Positions 1 to 6,500 of a DNA stretch of 9,095 nucleotides are shown piece after piece; position 1 is the stretch's first letter; each line of letters starts with the position of its first letter. Source of the stretch: Firmicutes bacterium UBA1047 (GTDB lineage Bacteria > Bacillota > Clostridia > Tissierellales > Sedimentibacteraceae); NCBI GenBank assembly GCA_002316585.1, contig DCDU01000014.1, positions 347 to 9,441 of the forward strand, in the 5' to 3' direction. The notes beneath the pieces were generated by a model. It was not told where the DNA came from and searched no databases. It saw only the letters and a list, made by a program, of their open reading frames with translations. The position numbers were made by a program, and so were the translations under genes.

Positions 1-1932
1 GCAATACAGGAGGAAACTATAAATTTACTTATTGAAGACGGTTACAGCCTTAGGGCTGAAATAGTATCCGAATTGGTCAAGGAATATAAATGGCAGGATG
101 ATTACAGCGAAGAAATAGTATCGGCAATAAAGTCGAAGGATATAAGCCCTGAGGATGTTATAGTAACCACCGAGGATGAAGGGGTTTATAATTATATTGT
201 TTCCGGACTTGAGGAAAGATATGATAATGATTTTTATGACACATATTTTTTGGACAATGGTTATTACATAATTTTAAACGGTACTGCCGATGATTTATAC
301 TACAGCTCTATGCAAAGAGTGATTAATTTAGCAGGCAAAGGAGTTGAAGAGGTCTCAAGGGTAGTTGACTCGAGATTAATGAATATAGGTATCGGCTATG
401 ATGCCGAAAAGATATCCTTAGCACAGGAAGCGGGCATGGATGTTATATTAAGACCTATCAATTTCCCGCCATACAATGAAAAGCTGGCGGATGCCTATAA
501 GGCAGCCAACGAAAAATATGGCTTGGAGCCGAGAATTTACATAGTTCACGGCAAGGAATTTTTCTTAGGCTACCCCGGCAATGAAGGAAGTCTATTAAAT
601 TATATAAAAGAAAACAATATAGCAATTGCTTTGATTGAAAGCTCTACACAAAGGGAACACTTAGGACAGGAAGGTCTGAACAAGCTGATTAAAGATTCAA
701 ATTATCAGGCTCTGCGCACATTTACAATGTGGGATTATATAAGGGAAAGAAATAAATACTACAATTATGAAGGTGCCGAGGAAATTGAAAATACAATGTT
801 CAGAGCTATAACCGAAAGAAATATAAGAGTTATATATTTTAAACCCTTCTTTGAAGAAAAGGGCAGCAAAGTATTCCTTACGGATGCGGATGAATATGAA
901 AAAACATTTATCAGCTTGCAAAACAGATTATCGAAGCATAGCATCAGCTTAGGGAAAGCGGAGGCTATGGAATACTTCGCCATAGGCACCAAAAGAATGG
1001 CTGTACTGTCCTTTGGAATTACTTTGGCTGCAGTTATGCTGTTTATAAAAATGTTTAACATTAAGAAAAGCAAAGCAAATTATTTGTATATATTTGCTCT
1101 GCCTGCAGGACTGGTACCGCTGGTAATGCGAAATATTGCGGAAAAAGGATTTGCGTTTGCCGCGGCGGTTGTATTTTCCGGACTTGCAATTTACTTTTTC
1201 ATGATACAGATTAAAAAGATTTATGAGGCAAAGGAAAAATACTCCAATGTACGGATTATGGTTCAGTCAGGCATTATACTTATGGGAAGTGCTGCTATTT
1301 CCTTGGCAGGGGCAGTATTTGTAGATTCAATGCTTGCCGATGTAAAATACATGCTTGAAATGGATATATTCAGGGGAGTAAAATTTGCACAAATTCTACC
1401 CTTTGGAATATTTCTTATAATGTTTATAATTTATATTATGAATAAAGAAGATGATTCAGTTAAAAGTATAGTAAATACCACAGTTAAGTTTTTAAATAAA
1501 GAAATTAAAATCTATTACGGCATATTAGCGGGTATAATCAGTGTTGCGGCATATATTTATATTTCAAGGACAGGTCATGAAACTGATATACAGCCTTCCG
1601 ACTTTGAAATGATATCGAGAAATTTCATGGAATATGTGCTTATAGCAAGGCCTCGCACAAAGGAATTCTTAATAGCATTTCCGGCAATTTTCGGCGCTGC
1701 ATTTGCTGCAAGCAAAAAATCCGAGCTTTTTACGGGAATTTTTATGTTGGCAGGAGCAATGGGAACCTCCTCGGTAATAAATACCTTCTCCCATATAAGG
1801 ACACCCATTTATCTTTCGTTTGCAAGAACGGTAATCGCCCTTGGATTTGGAATAATCATAGGTTGTGTATTGGTTTTAATATGTGATTTATGCTATAGAT
1901 TATTTGTGAAAGTGCAGGAGAGGCTGAAGTGA
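1..1932 (+). CDS. DUF5693-like polytopic membrane protein, 5' end cut by window edge
   Basis: The reading frame is open from base 1, giving 643 residues. A TTG at 73 is only an internal possible start with no good ribosome binding site, so the true start lies upstream. Residues 1 to about 330 are soluble and alternate predicted strands and helices, with segments such as IGIGYDAEKI (about 129-138), ILRPINFPP (about 149-157) and a GYPG at 190-193. Residues about 333-635 hold some eight or nine hydrophobic membrane segments, with a conserved-looking ARPRTKEFLIAFP between late segments (about 549-561). From memory, this architecture, this motif and the position directly before csaB match the DUF5693 family of Clostridia. 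Family function is unknown; the neighbours suggest a role in making, moving or modifying a wall-linked polysaccharide, which is inference. The last four bases overlap csaB, which implies translational coupling. Confidence 0.8.
   Translation, partial: AIQEETINLLIEDGYSLRAEIVSELVKEYKWQDDYSEEIVSAIKSKDISPEDVIVTTEDEGVYNYIVSGLEERYDNDFYDTYFLDNGYYIILNGTADDLYYSSMQRVINLAGKGVEEVSRVVDSRLMNIGIGYDAEKISLAQEAGMDVILRPINFPPYNEKLADAYKAANEKYGLEPRIYIVHGKEFFLGYPGNEGSLLNYIKENNIAIALIESSTQREHLGQEGLNKLIKDSNYQALRTFTMWDYIRERNKYYNYEGAEEIENTMFRAITERNIRVIYFKPFFEEKGSKVFLTDADEYEKTFISLQNRLSKHSISLGKAEAMEYFAIGTKRMAVLSFGITLAAVMLFIKMFNIKKSKANYLYIFALPAGLVPLVMRNIAEKGFAFAAAVVFSGLAIYFFMIQIKKIYEAKEKYSNVRIMVQSGIILMGSAAISLAGAVFVDSMLADVKYMLEMDIFRGVKFAQILPFGIFLIMFIIYIMNKEDDSVKSIVNTTVKFLNKEIKIYYGILAGIISVAAYIYISRTGHETDIQPSDFEMISRNFMEYVLIARPRTKEFLIAFPAIFGAAFAASKKSELFTGIFMLAGAMGTSSVINTFSHIRTPIYLSFARTVIALGFGIIIGCVLVLICDLCYRLFVKVQERLK
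1916..1923 (+). promoter_or_regulatory. Ribosome binding site selecting the GTG start of csaB
   Basis: AGGAGAGG sits inside the 3' end of the upstream gene. The AGGAG core ends 8 bases before the GTG at 1929, which is good spacing. The alternative in-frame ATG at 1938 would be 17 bases away, too far, so GTG is the likely start. Confidence 0.7.
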
Positions 1933-2990
1933 AAAAAATGTTGTTGGCAGGCTACTACGGTTTTGGCAATTTAGGTGATGAAGCAATATTGGAAATGACA
2001 CTGAAACAAATTTTAGAAATAACCGACAGAGAAAATATTACAGTTCTTTCCGGGAATAAGGAAGTAACAAGAAAAAAGTACAATGTAAAAACAATTGACA
2101 GGTACAATGTATTGTCCATATTAAATGCGCTGCAGTCTTCAGATGTTCTGATTTTCGGCGGAGGAAGCCTTTTACAGGATGTGACAAGCAAAAGAAGCAT
2201 TTATTACTATTTGTTTTTAATAAGGCTGGCAAAGCTTATGAAAAATAAAATTGTAATGCTGAGTCAAGGCATAGGGCCGATAATTAATGAAAAAAGCAAA
2301 AAAGCGGTTCAAAGCACATTATCGTTGGTTGACTATATAACAGTCAGAGACAGTTATTCAAAGAAATTTTTAGAAAGCATCGGTGTTGATGCAAAGAAGA
2401 TTTTTCTTTCAACCGACCCGGTAATAAATATAAGAAATGACAGTCCTTTTGAAAGCAAAAAACAAGGTTCCAAGAAAATATGTTTTTCTTTGAGAAATTG
2501 GAAGGATTCCGACGTTAGCCACAAAATCAGCAAGGTTGCGGAAAGGTTAATTGAAGATGGAATGGAATGCCATTTCATACCTTTTTACTATAAAGAAGAT
2601 TTGCAGCTTATAGACCAGGTTGAAGAAATTTTGGGAAATAAAGCAGTTTATTATAAGGAAAAACTTTCAACAAGCAATGCTTTTGACGTTATAAAGACTA
2701 TGGATGTGATGGTTGGGGTAAGGCTTCATTCGTTGATTTTTGCGGCTGCCGCCAATGTGCCGATAGTTGCTGTTTCATATGACCACAAGGTAGACCACTT
2801 TGTAAACAGCGTCAACATGAAAATAGCATGCACTATAGATAATATTGACGAAAATACTATATATAACGAAATAATAGATAAAATCAACAATGAAGATGAA
2901 GAAAAAGAAAAACTTTTAAAAAGTGTGGAAAAGCTAAGGGAATTAACCAATATTAATTATAAAATATTAAAGGAAATAACCAATGGATAG
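1929..2990 (+). CDS. csaB: Polysaccharide pyruvyl transferase CsaB
   Basis: This 353-residue protein is predicted to transfer a pyruvyl group from phosphoenolpyruvate onto a sugar of a secondary cell wall polymer in the cytoplasm. In known systems the pyruvylated polymer anchors surface proteins carrying SLH domains. Visible family features are the glycine-rich N-terminal loop GYYGFGNLGDEAIL (8-21), FGGGSLLQD (76-84), SQGIGP (112-117), VRDSYSKKFLESIGV (139-153), TDP (162-164) and the conserved GVRLHSLIFAA (263-273) with Arg265 and His267, followed by VAVSYDHKV. Length fits the family. It starts at GTG within the stop region of the upstream gene (GTGA overlap) and its end overlaps the next gene by 8 bases. 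The exact sugar target cannot be read from sequence, and no SLH protein is present in this window. Confidence 0.92.
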   Translation: MKKMLLAGYYGFGNLGDEAILEMTLKQILEITDRENITVLSGNKEVTRKKYNVKTIDRYNVLSILNALQSSDVLIFGGGSLLQDVTSKRSIYYYLFLIRLAKLMKNKIVMLSQGIGPIINEKSKKAVQSTLSLVDYITVRDSYSKKFLESIGVDAKKIFLSTDPVINIRNDSPFESKKQGSKKICFSLRNWKDSDVSHKISKVAERLIEDGMECHFIPFYYKEDLQLIDQVEEILGNKAVYYKEKLSTSNAFDVIKTMDVMVGVRLHSLIFAAAANVPIVAVSYDHKVDHFVNSVNMKIACTIDNIDENTIYNEIIDKINNEDEEKEKLLKSVEKLRELTNINYKILKEITNG

Positions 2991-3750
2991 ATTAAGTATT
3001 ATGGGTGTGAGAATAGACAACCTCTCCATGAGTGAAGTATTAAAAATTGCGGAAGAAAAGATAGACAAAAATGAGCAGTATATAATTTATACTCCCAATA
3101 CGGAATTCATTATGATGTGCCAAAAGGATGAGGAATTCTTCAATTTAATGAATAAGTCAGATATAAATATTCCCGACGGAATAGGTTTGATTTATGCGGG
3201 AAAGATTAAAAAACATCCTCTTAAGGAAAAAGTAGGAGGATATGATTTGTCTGTAAATTTGCTGAAAATGGCAAATGATAAAGGGCTTAAACTTTATGCG
3301 GTGGGCGGTAAGCCCGGTGTGGCTGAAGCCGCAATGAAAAATATCCGGGAAAAATATCCGGGAATTAAAATAGTCGGCACTCAGCACGGATATTTTAAGG
3401 GGACTCATCTTGGGAAAAACGGTCATGAGGAAGAATTGGCTGTTATTGAAGATATAAACAAACATCAGCCTCATATTCTGTTTGTTGGATTCGGTGCTAA
3501 AAAACAGGAACAGTGGATAGAATATAACAAGAATTTAATAAATGCCAATATTATAATCGGAAACGGCGGAACATTGGACGGGTTAGCCGGCATTGTGAAA
3601 AGAGCACCGGACATATTTATTAAGCTTGGTTTGGAATGGCTGTACAGACTTATGAAGGAGCCAAAGAGAATAAAAAGGCAAATTGTGTTGCCTGTATTCA
3701 TGCTTAAAATAATTTTTGGAAACAAAGATATTGTAAAAGAAATAGAATGA
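2983..3750 (+). CDS. tagA: WecG/TagA/CpsF family glycosyltransferase
   Basis: The 255-residue protein belongs to glycosyltransferase family GT26. Members act at the inner face of the membrane and add the second sugar, typically N-acetylmannosamine, to undecaprenyl-diphosphate-GlcNAc during teichoic acid or related polymer synthesis. The catalytic region is clear: Thr37 in YTPNTEF and Asp65 in PDGIGL match the Thr/Asp pair known from bacterial TagA. These are followed by VGGKPGVAE (108-116), [11 protein letters not shown] (168-178), [11 protein letters not shown] (193-203) and an Arg/Lys-rich C-terminal tail with [17 protein letters not shown] (217-233), the segment that in TagA binds the membrane and completes the active site. 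The start ATG overlaps csaB by 8 bases and has AGGA 8 bases upstream. With csaB it points to a pyruvylated wall polymer. The sugar specificity is inferred from the family only. Confidence 0.9.
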   Translation: MDRLSIMGVRIDNLSMSEVLKIAEEKIDKNEQYIIYTPNTEFIMMCQKDEEFFNLMNKSDINIPDGIGLIYAGKIKKHPLKEKVGGYDLSVNLLKMANDKGLKLYAVGGKPGVAEAAMKNIREKYPGIKIVGTQHGYFKGTHLGKNGHEEELAVIEDINKHQPHILFVGFGAKKQEQWIEYNKNLINANIIIGNGGTLDGLAGIVKRAPDIFIKLGLEWLYRLMKEPKRIKRQIVLPVFMLKIIFGNKDIVKEIE

Positions 3751-3760
3751 GGAGGAAAGA

Positions 3761-4408
3761 ATGAAATTATTTATTGATACGGCTAATGTGGATGAAATAA
3801 GAAAGGCCAATGATATGGGTGTTATTTGCGGAGTTACCACAAACCCATCCTTAATAGCAAAGGAAGGAAGAATATTTGAGGAGGTGGTAAGAGAAATAAC
3901 CTCCATAGTTGACGGTCCTATAAGCGCCGAAGTAATAAGCTTGGATTCCGAAGGAATGATAAGGGAAGCTATAGAACTTGCAAAAATACATAAAAACATA
4001 ATTATTAAATTACCCATGACAGCAGAAGGATTAAAGGCTGTGAAGGTTTTAAGCAAAGAAAAAATCAAAACAAATGTTACCCTGATATTTTCGGCAGGTC
4101 AGGCTCTTCTTGCGGCAAAGGCAGGCGCAACCTATGTGAGTCCTTTTGCGGGAAGACTTGATGATATCGGCAATGACGGAATGAAGCTTGTAAAGGAAAT
4201 TGTTGAAATTTTTAGGAATTATGAAATTGATACTGAAATAATAGCTGCAAGCATAAGACATCCGATGCATGTAATAGAGGCTGCAAAATTAGGATGCCAT
4301 ATTGCCACAATACCTTATAAGGTAATATTGCAGCTTACGAAGCACCCTTTGACTGATAAAGGAATAGACCAGTTTTTAAAGGATTGGGATACAGTACCTA
4401 AACAATAA
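3761..4408 (+). CDS. fsa: Transaldolase of the TalC / fructose-6-phosphate aldolase-like family
   Basis: This 215-residue cytoplasmic enzyme is a short single-domain TIM barrel of the TalC/FSA subfamily. It is predicted to move a dihydroxyacetone unit between sedoheptulose 7-phosphate and glyceraldehyde 3-phosphate in the non-oxidative pentose phosphate pathway. Visible landmarks are [10 protein letters not shown] (4-13), [13 protein letters not shown] (24-36), the Schiff-base lysine Lys83 in [27 protein letters not shown] (105-123) and SPFAGRLDD (127-135). The residue before Ala130 is Phe129, where E. coli fructose-6-phosphate aldolase has Tyr131; Phe at this place is the transaldolase form, so transaldolase is the better call. 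The start has GGAGG (3751-3755) 5 bases upstream, and the gene follows tagA by 10 bases, so it is in the same operon. The transketolase genes that follow supply the partner reaction. Confidence 0.92.
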   Translation: MKLFIDTANVDEIRKANDMGVICGVTTNPSLIAKEGRIFEEVVREITSIVDGPISAEVISLDSEGMIREAIELAKIHKNIIIKLPMTAEGLKAVKVLSKEKIKTNVTLIFSAGQALLAAKAGATYVSPFAGRLDDIGNDGMKLVKEIVEIFRNYEIDTEIIAASIRHPMHVIEAAKLGCHIATIPYKVILQLTKHPLTDKGIDQFLKDWDTVPKQ

Positions 4409-4491
4409 GAGGTATGGGGGCACACCTCTAAAGCAGGGTAAGTCTTTGAAGCTATACTTAGAGGAATGTCCCCAAATAACTATTATGGAGG
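4408..4491 (+). promoter_or_regulatory. Structured leader upstream of transketolase with competing stems
   Basis: The gap can fold into a long hairpin. T4415-A4422 pairs with T4467-A4474 (8 base pairs, one G-U), then a 2x2 internal loop, then CCTCTAA (4425-4431) pairs perfectly with TTAGAGG (4458-4464). The 26-base apical part can add AGC/GCT (4432-4434 with 4451-4453). The same CCTCT arm can instead pair with AGAGGT (4408-4413) just after the fsa stop, or with the TGGAGG (4486-4491) that serves as transketolase ribosome binding site (one G-U). It has no U-run, so it is not an intrinsic terminator. I do not recognise a known riboswitch class. It could be a regulatory leader, an RNA-processing or stability element, or a small repeated palindrome. 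Confidence 0.45.
4487..4491 (+). promoter_or_regulatory. Ribosome binding site selecting the transketolase start at 4496
   Basis: GGAGG lies 4 bases before the ATG at 4496. The upstream in-frame ATG at 4466 has only a weak GAGGA directly abutting it and lies inside the leader hairpin. The extra 10 residues it would add do not resemble the family N-terminus. Confidence 0.7.
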
Positions 4492-4495
4492 AAAA

Positions 4496-5341
4496 ATGAA
4501 ATACGATGAGTTGAAAGTCATAGCCAAAAGTATGAGAAGAAATATATTGACTATGATTTATAAGGCAAAGTCAGGCCATCCGGGCGGTTCTCTTTCAGCG
4601 GTGGAAATAATGACATATTTGTACTATAAAGAAATGAACATAGATTCTCCCGCAGATGAAAACAGGGACAGATTTGTATTGTCCAAAGGACACGGGGCAC
4701 CTGTTTTATATGCTGTTCTAATGGAAAAAGGGTTTGTGAGCAAGGATTTAATTCCTACGTTGAGACAAGTTAACAGCAAGCTTCAAGGTCATCCGGATAT
4801 GAAAAAGCTTCAGGGAGTTGAAGCATCAACAGGCTCCTTAGGTCAGGGGCTTTCAATTGCAAACGGCATGGCTCTGTCATTCAAAATTGACAATAAACCC
4901 AACAGAGTATTTGCTCTTCTTGGGGACGGCGAATTAAATGAAGGTATGATTTGGGAAGCGGCAATGCTTGCGGGCCACTACCATCTTGATAATTTAACTG
5001 CCGTATTAGACCATAACGGGCTGCAAATAGACGGTAAAAATGAAGATGTTATGACAATCGAACCGATTGACAAAAAATTCGAAGCATTCGGATGGCATGT
5101 TATAAAGGCGGAAGGTCATGACTATGAATCACTTGAAAGAGCATTTGAAGAAAGAAAAACAATAAAGGGCAAGCCTGCAATAATAATTGCAAATACAACA
5201 AAGGGAAAGGGCTGCTCCTTTATGGAAGATCAGGCAGGCTGGCACGGAAAGGCTCCGAATGATGAAGAATTCTGCAGAGCAATGGAGGAAATGGGAGACA
5301 TCGGAGATAAAGTTAATGAAGGAGGCGGATTAAATGGCTAA
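4496..5341 (+). CDS. Transketolase, N-terminal (pyrophosphate-binding) subunit
   Basis: This 281-residue protein is the PP half of a split transketolase; with the next gene product it should form the thiamine diphosphate enzyme that transfers two-carbon ketol units between sugar phosphates in the cytoplasm. Key features are SGHPGGSLSA (26-35) with His28, LSKGHGAPVLYA (62-73) with His66, QGHPD (97-101), STGSLGQGLS (111-120), and the thiamine diphosphate/Mg motif GDGELNEG (143-150) continuing to LDHNGLQIDG (171-180). TTKGKGCSFME and a late WHGKAPN also fit. The length is typical of split N-terminal subunits. A start at 4466 would add ten residues but is less likely because of ribosome binding site placement. 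The stop overlaps the C-terminal subunit gene by 8 bases, fitting equal production of both halves. Confidence 0.93.
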   Translation: MKYDELKVIAKSMRRNILTMIYKAKSGHPGGSLSAVEIMTYLYYKEMNIDSPADENRDRFVLSKGHGAPVLYAVLMEKGFVSKDLIPTLRQVNSKLQGHPDMKKLQGVEASTGSLGQGLSIANGMALSFKIDNKPNRVFALLGDGELNEGMIWEAAMLAGHYHLDNLTAVLDHNGLQIDGKNEDVMTIEPIDKKFEAFGWHVIKAEGHDYESLERAFEERKTIKGKPAIIIANTTKGKGCSFMEDQAGWHGKAPNDEEFCRAMEEMGDIGDKVNEGGGLNG

Positions 5342-6266
5342 GGCAACCAGAGAAGCATACGGTGAAGCATTAAAAAAATTAGCGGCAAGTAACCCAAACA
5401 TAGTAGTATTGGATGCGGATTTGTCCGGCTCGACAAAGACTTCGGAATTTAAGAAGGTAAGTCCCGAAAGATTTTTCAATGTGGGAATTGCCGAGCAGAA
5501 TTTAATAGGCACTGCAGCAGGCTTATCTTTAGCGGGGAAGGTTCCTTTTGCAAGCTCTTTTGCAATGTTTGCGGCAGGAAGAGCATTTGAAATCATAAGA
5601 AATACGGTTGCATATCCTGCTTTAAACGTGAAAATTGCAGCTACCCACGCAGGACTTACGGTAGGAGAAGACGGAGGCTCCCATCAGGCAATTGAAGATA
5701 TAAGCTTAATGAGAAGCATACCCAATATGACAGTTATAAATCCTGCCGACGGCAGGGAAGCGGAGCAGGCTGTTTTAAGGGCTGCACAATTTGTGGGACC
5801 TGTTTATATAAGACTTGGCAGAATGGCAGTAGAAGATATATATGATGATTCATACGAATTTGAATTAGGCAAGGGAGTTTTATTAAGGGACGGCAAGGAC
5901 GTTACCGTCATTGCTACCGGAATGATGGTTCAGGAGGCTCTGAAGGCCGCTAAGATTTTAAAAGAGGAAGGTATTGATGTCAGGGTAATAAATATCCATA
6001 CCATAAAGCCTATTGACAGAGATATAATTATTAAAGCAGCGAAAGAAACCAAATTGATAGTTACCGCCGAAGAACACAGCATTATCGGAGGCTTGGGAAG
6101 CGCTGTTTTGGAAGTGCTGTCGGACGAATGTCCTGTACCCGTAAAAAGAGTCGGTGTTTTGGATACATTCGGAGAATCCGGAAAACCTTCGGATCTTCTG
6201 AAAAAGTACAAATTGACAGCGGAAGAAATTATTATTCAGACAAAAGAAATTCTAAAATTGAAGTAA
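5334..6266 (+). CDS. Transketolase, C-terminal (pyrimidine-binding) subunit
   Basis: The 310-residue product is the pyrimidine-binding plus C-terminal domain half of the split transketolase. The catalytic glutamate that activates thiamine diphosphate is Glu54 in NVGIAEQNLIGTAAG. Further family features are FASSFAMFAAGRAFE (72-86), THAGLTVGEDGGSHQAIED (104-122) with His117, INPADGREAEQA (135-146) and YIRLGR (158-163), which would contribute to substrate phosphate contacts. The C-terminal domain contains VTVIATG and a late TAEEHSIIGGLGSAV. The start has AAGGAGG (5319-5325) with 8 bases of spacing inside the upstream gene. DXP synthase and pyruvate dehydrogenase E1 beta are related, but the separate N-terminal subunit and the transaldolase neighbour support transketolase. 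It is the last gene before a strong terminator. Confidence 0.93.
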   Translation: MAKATREAYGEALKKLAASNPNIVVLDADLSGSTKTSEFKKVSPERFFNVGIAEQNLIGTAAGLSLAGKVPFASSFAMFAAGRAFEIIRNTVAYPALNVKIAATHAGLTVGEDGGSHQAIEDISLMRSIPNMTVINPADGREAEQAVLRAAQFVGPVYIRLGRMAVEDIYDDSYEFELGKGVLLRDGKDVTVIATGMMVQEALKAAKILKEEGIDVRVINIHTIKPIDRDIIIKAAKETKLIVTAEEHSIIGGLGSAVLEVLSDECPVPVKRVGVLDTFGESGKPSDLLKKYKLTAEEIIIQTKEILKLK

Positions 6267-6290
6267 ATTATTTTGATCTATGAAAAATAA

Positions 6291-6337
6291 GATGCTTGAT
6301 TTCCGATAAACAATCGAAATTGAGCATCTTTTTTTTT
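6291..6337 (+). terminator. Strong intrinsic terminator after the transketolase operon
   Basis: A stem of about 16 pairs forms between 6291-6307 and 6313-6328, with two adjacent G-U pairs and one bulged C, closing a 5-base loop (AAACA). It is followed at once by nine T residues (6329-6337). It lies 24 bases after the transketolase stop codon and separates the wall/pentose phosphate operon from the ribokinase locus. Confidence 0.93.
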
Positions 6338-6395
6338 GGAATTTTACTGTATAAATTTAGTATATTTAAATTTTCGTCATATATAAAAATAATAA

Positions 6396-6423
6396 TTGAT
6401 TTTCTATCGATATGTGATATACT
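6396..6423 (+). promoter_or_regulatory. Predicted sigma-A-type promoter of the LacI-ribokinase-BMP unit
   Basis: TTGATT (6396-6401) as -35 and TATACT (6418-6423) as -10 are 16 bases apart. A TG at 6415-6416 forms an extended -10 element. Transcription would start near 6430. The surrounding DNA is very AT-rich, so other -10-like words exist nearby; this is the best combination I see. The gap from the terminator to the next gene holds this promoter and two palindromes and no convincing gene. Confidence 0.6.
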
Positions 6424-6434
6424 ACTTTTTGTGA

Positions 6435-6446
6435 TTAAACGTTTAA
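6435..6446 (+). promoter_or_regulatory. Probable LacI-family operator, perfect 12-base palindrome
   Basis: TTAAACGTTTAA is a perfect inverted repeat with the central CG and AAACGTTT core typical of LacI-family operators. It lies about 5 to 16 bases after the predicted transcription start, a place where a bound repressor would block the promoter. The downstream gene encodes a LacI-family protein, so autoregulation is the simplest reading. Confidence 0.65.
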
Positions 6447-6479
6447 CTATATAAATAATATAACACTTTTGCACAACAT

Positions 6480-6490
6480 ATGTTAAACAT
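6480..6490 (+). promoter_or_regulatory. Possible second, weaker operator
   Basis: ATGTTAAACAT is an 11-base inverted repeat around a single central base and shares the TTAAAC half-site with the palindrome centred at 6440. The centres are about 45 bases apart, roughly four helical turns, which would suit co-operative binding or looping. It also lies just before the repressor start codon. AT-rich DNA makes such short palindromes fairly common, so this is tentative. Confidence 0.3.
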
Positions 6491-6500
6491 GAGTTAAGAA

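Noticed and set aside
73..75. TTG at 73 as the true start of the first gene
   Set aside because: The same frame is open back to base 1 with protein-like sequence, and there is no ribosome binding site before 73, so the gene most likely begins outside the window.
3583..4068. A 161-codon open frame on the - strand across the tagA/fsa junction
   Set aside because: It lies antisense to two clearly conserved genes, has low-complexity Ser/Ile/Leu content, and shows no ribosome binding site or family motif. It is an effect of codon bias on the + strand.
4408..4429. AGAGGT/ACCTCT hairpin as a terminator after fsa
   Set aside because: The stem is only six pairs with a ten-base loop and no T-run follows. 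Alternative pairing as part of a longer structure explains it better.
4466..4495. ATG at 4466 as the transketolase start
   Set aside because: The ten extra residues are not family-like, the codon lies inside a predicted hairpin, and ATG 4496 has a well-placed GGAGG.
6343..6371. A second upstream promoter (TTTACT with a TTAAAT-like -10)
   Set aside because: The -10 match is poor and the region is AT-rich enough to give such words by chance. The TTGATT/TATACT pair with TG extension is clearly better.
6268..6474. A 68-codon open frame on the - strand in the gap before the LacI-type gene
   Set aside because: It runs through the terminator hairpin and the promoter and is rich in Ile/Lys/Ser as expected for random AT-rich DNA. 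No convincing binding site or motif is present.
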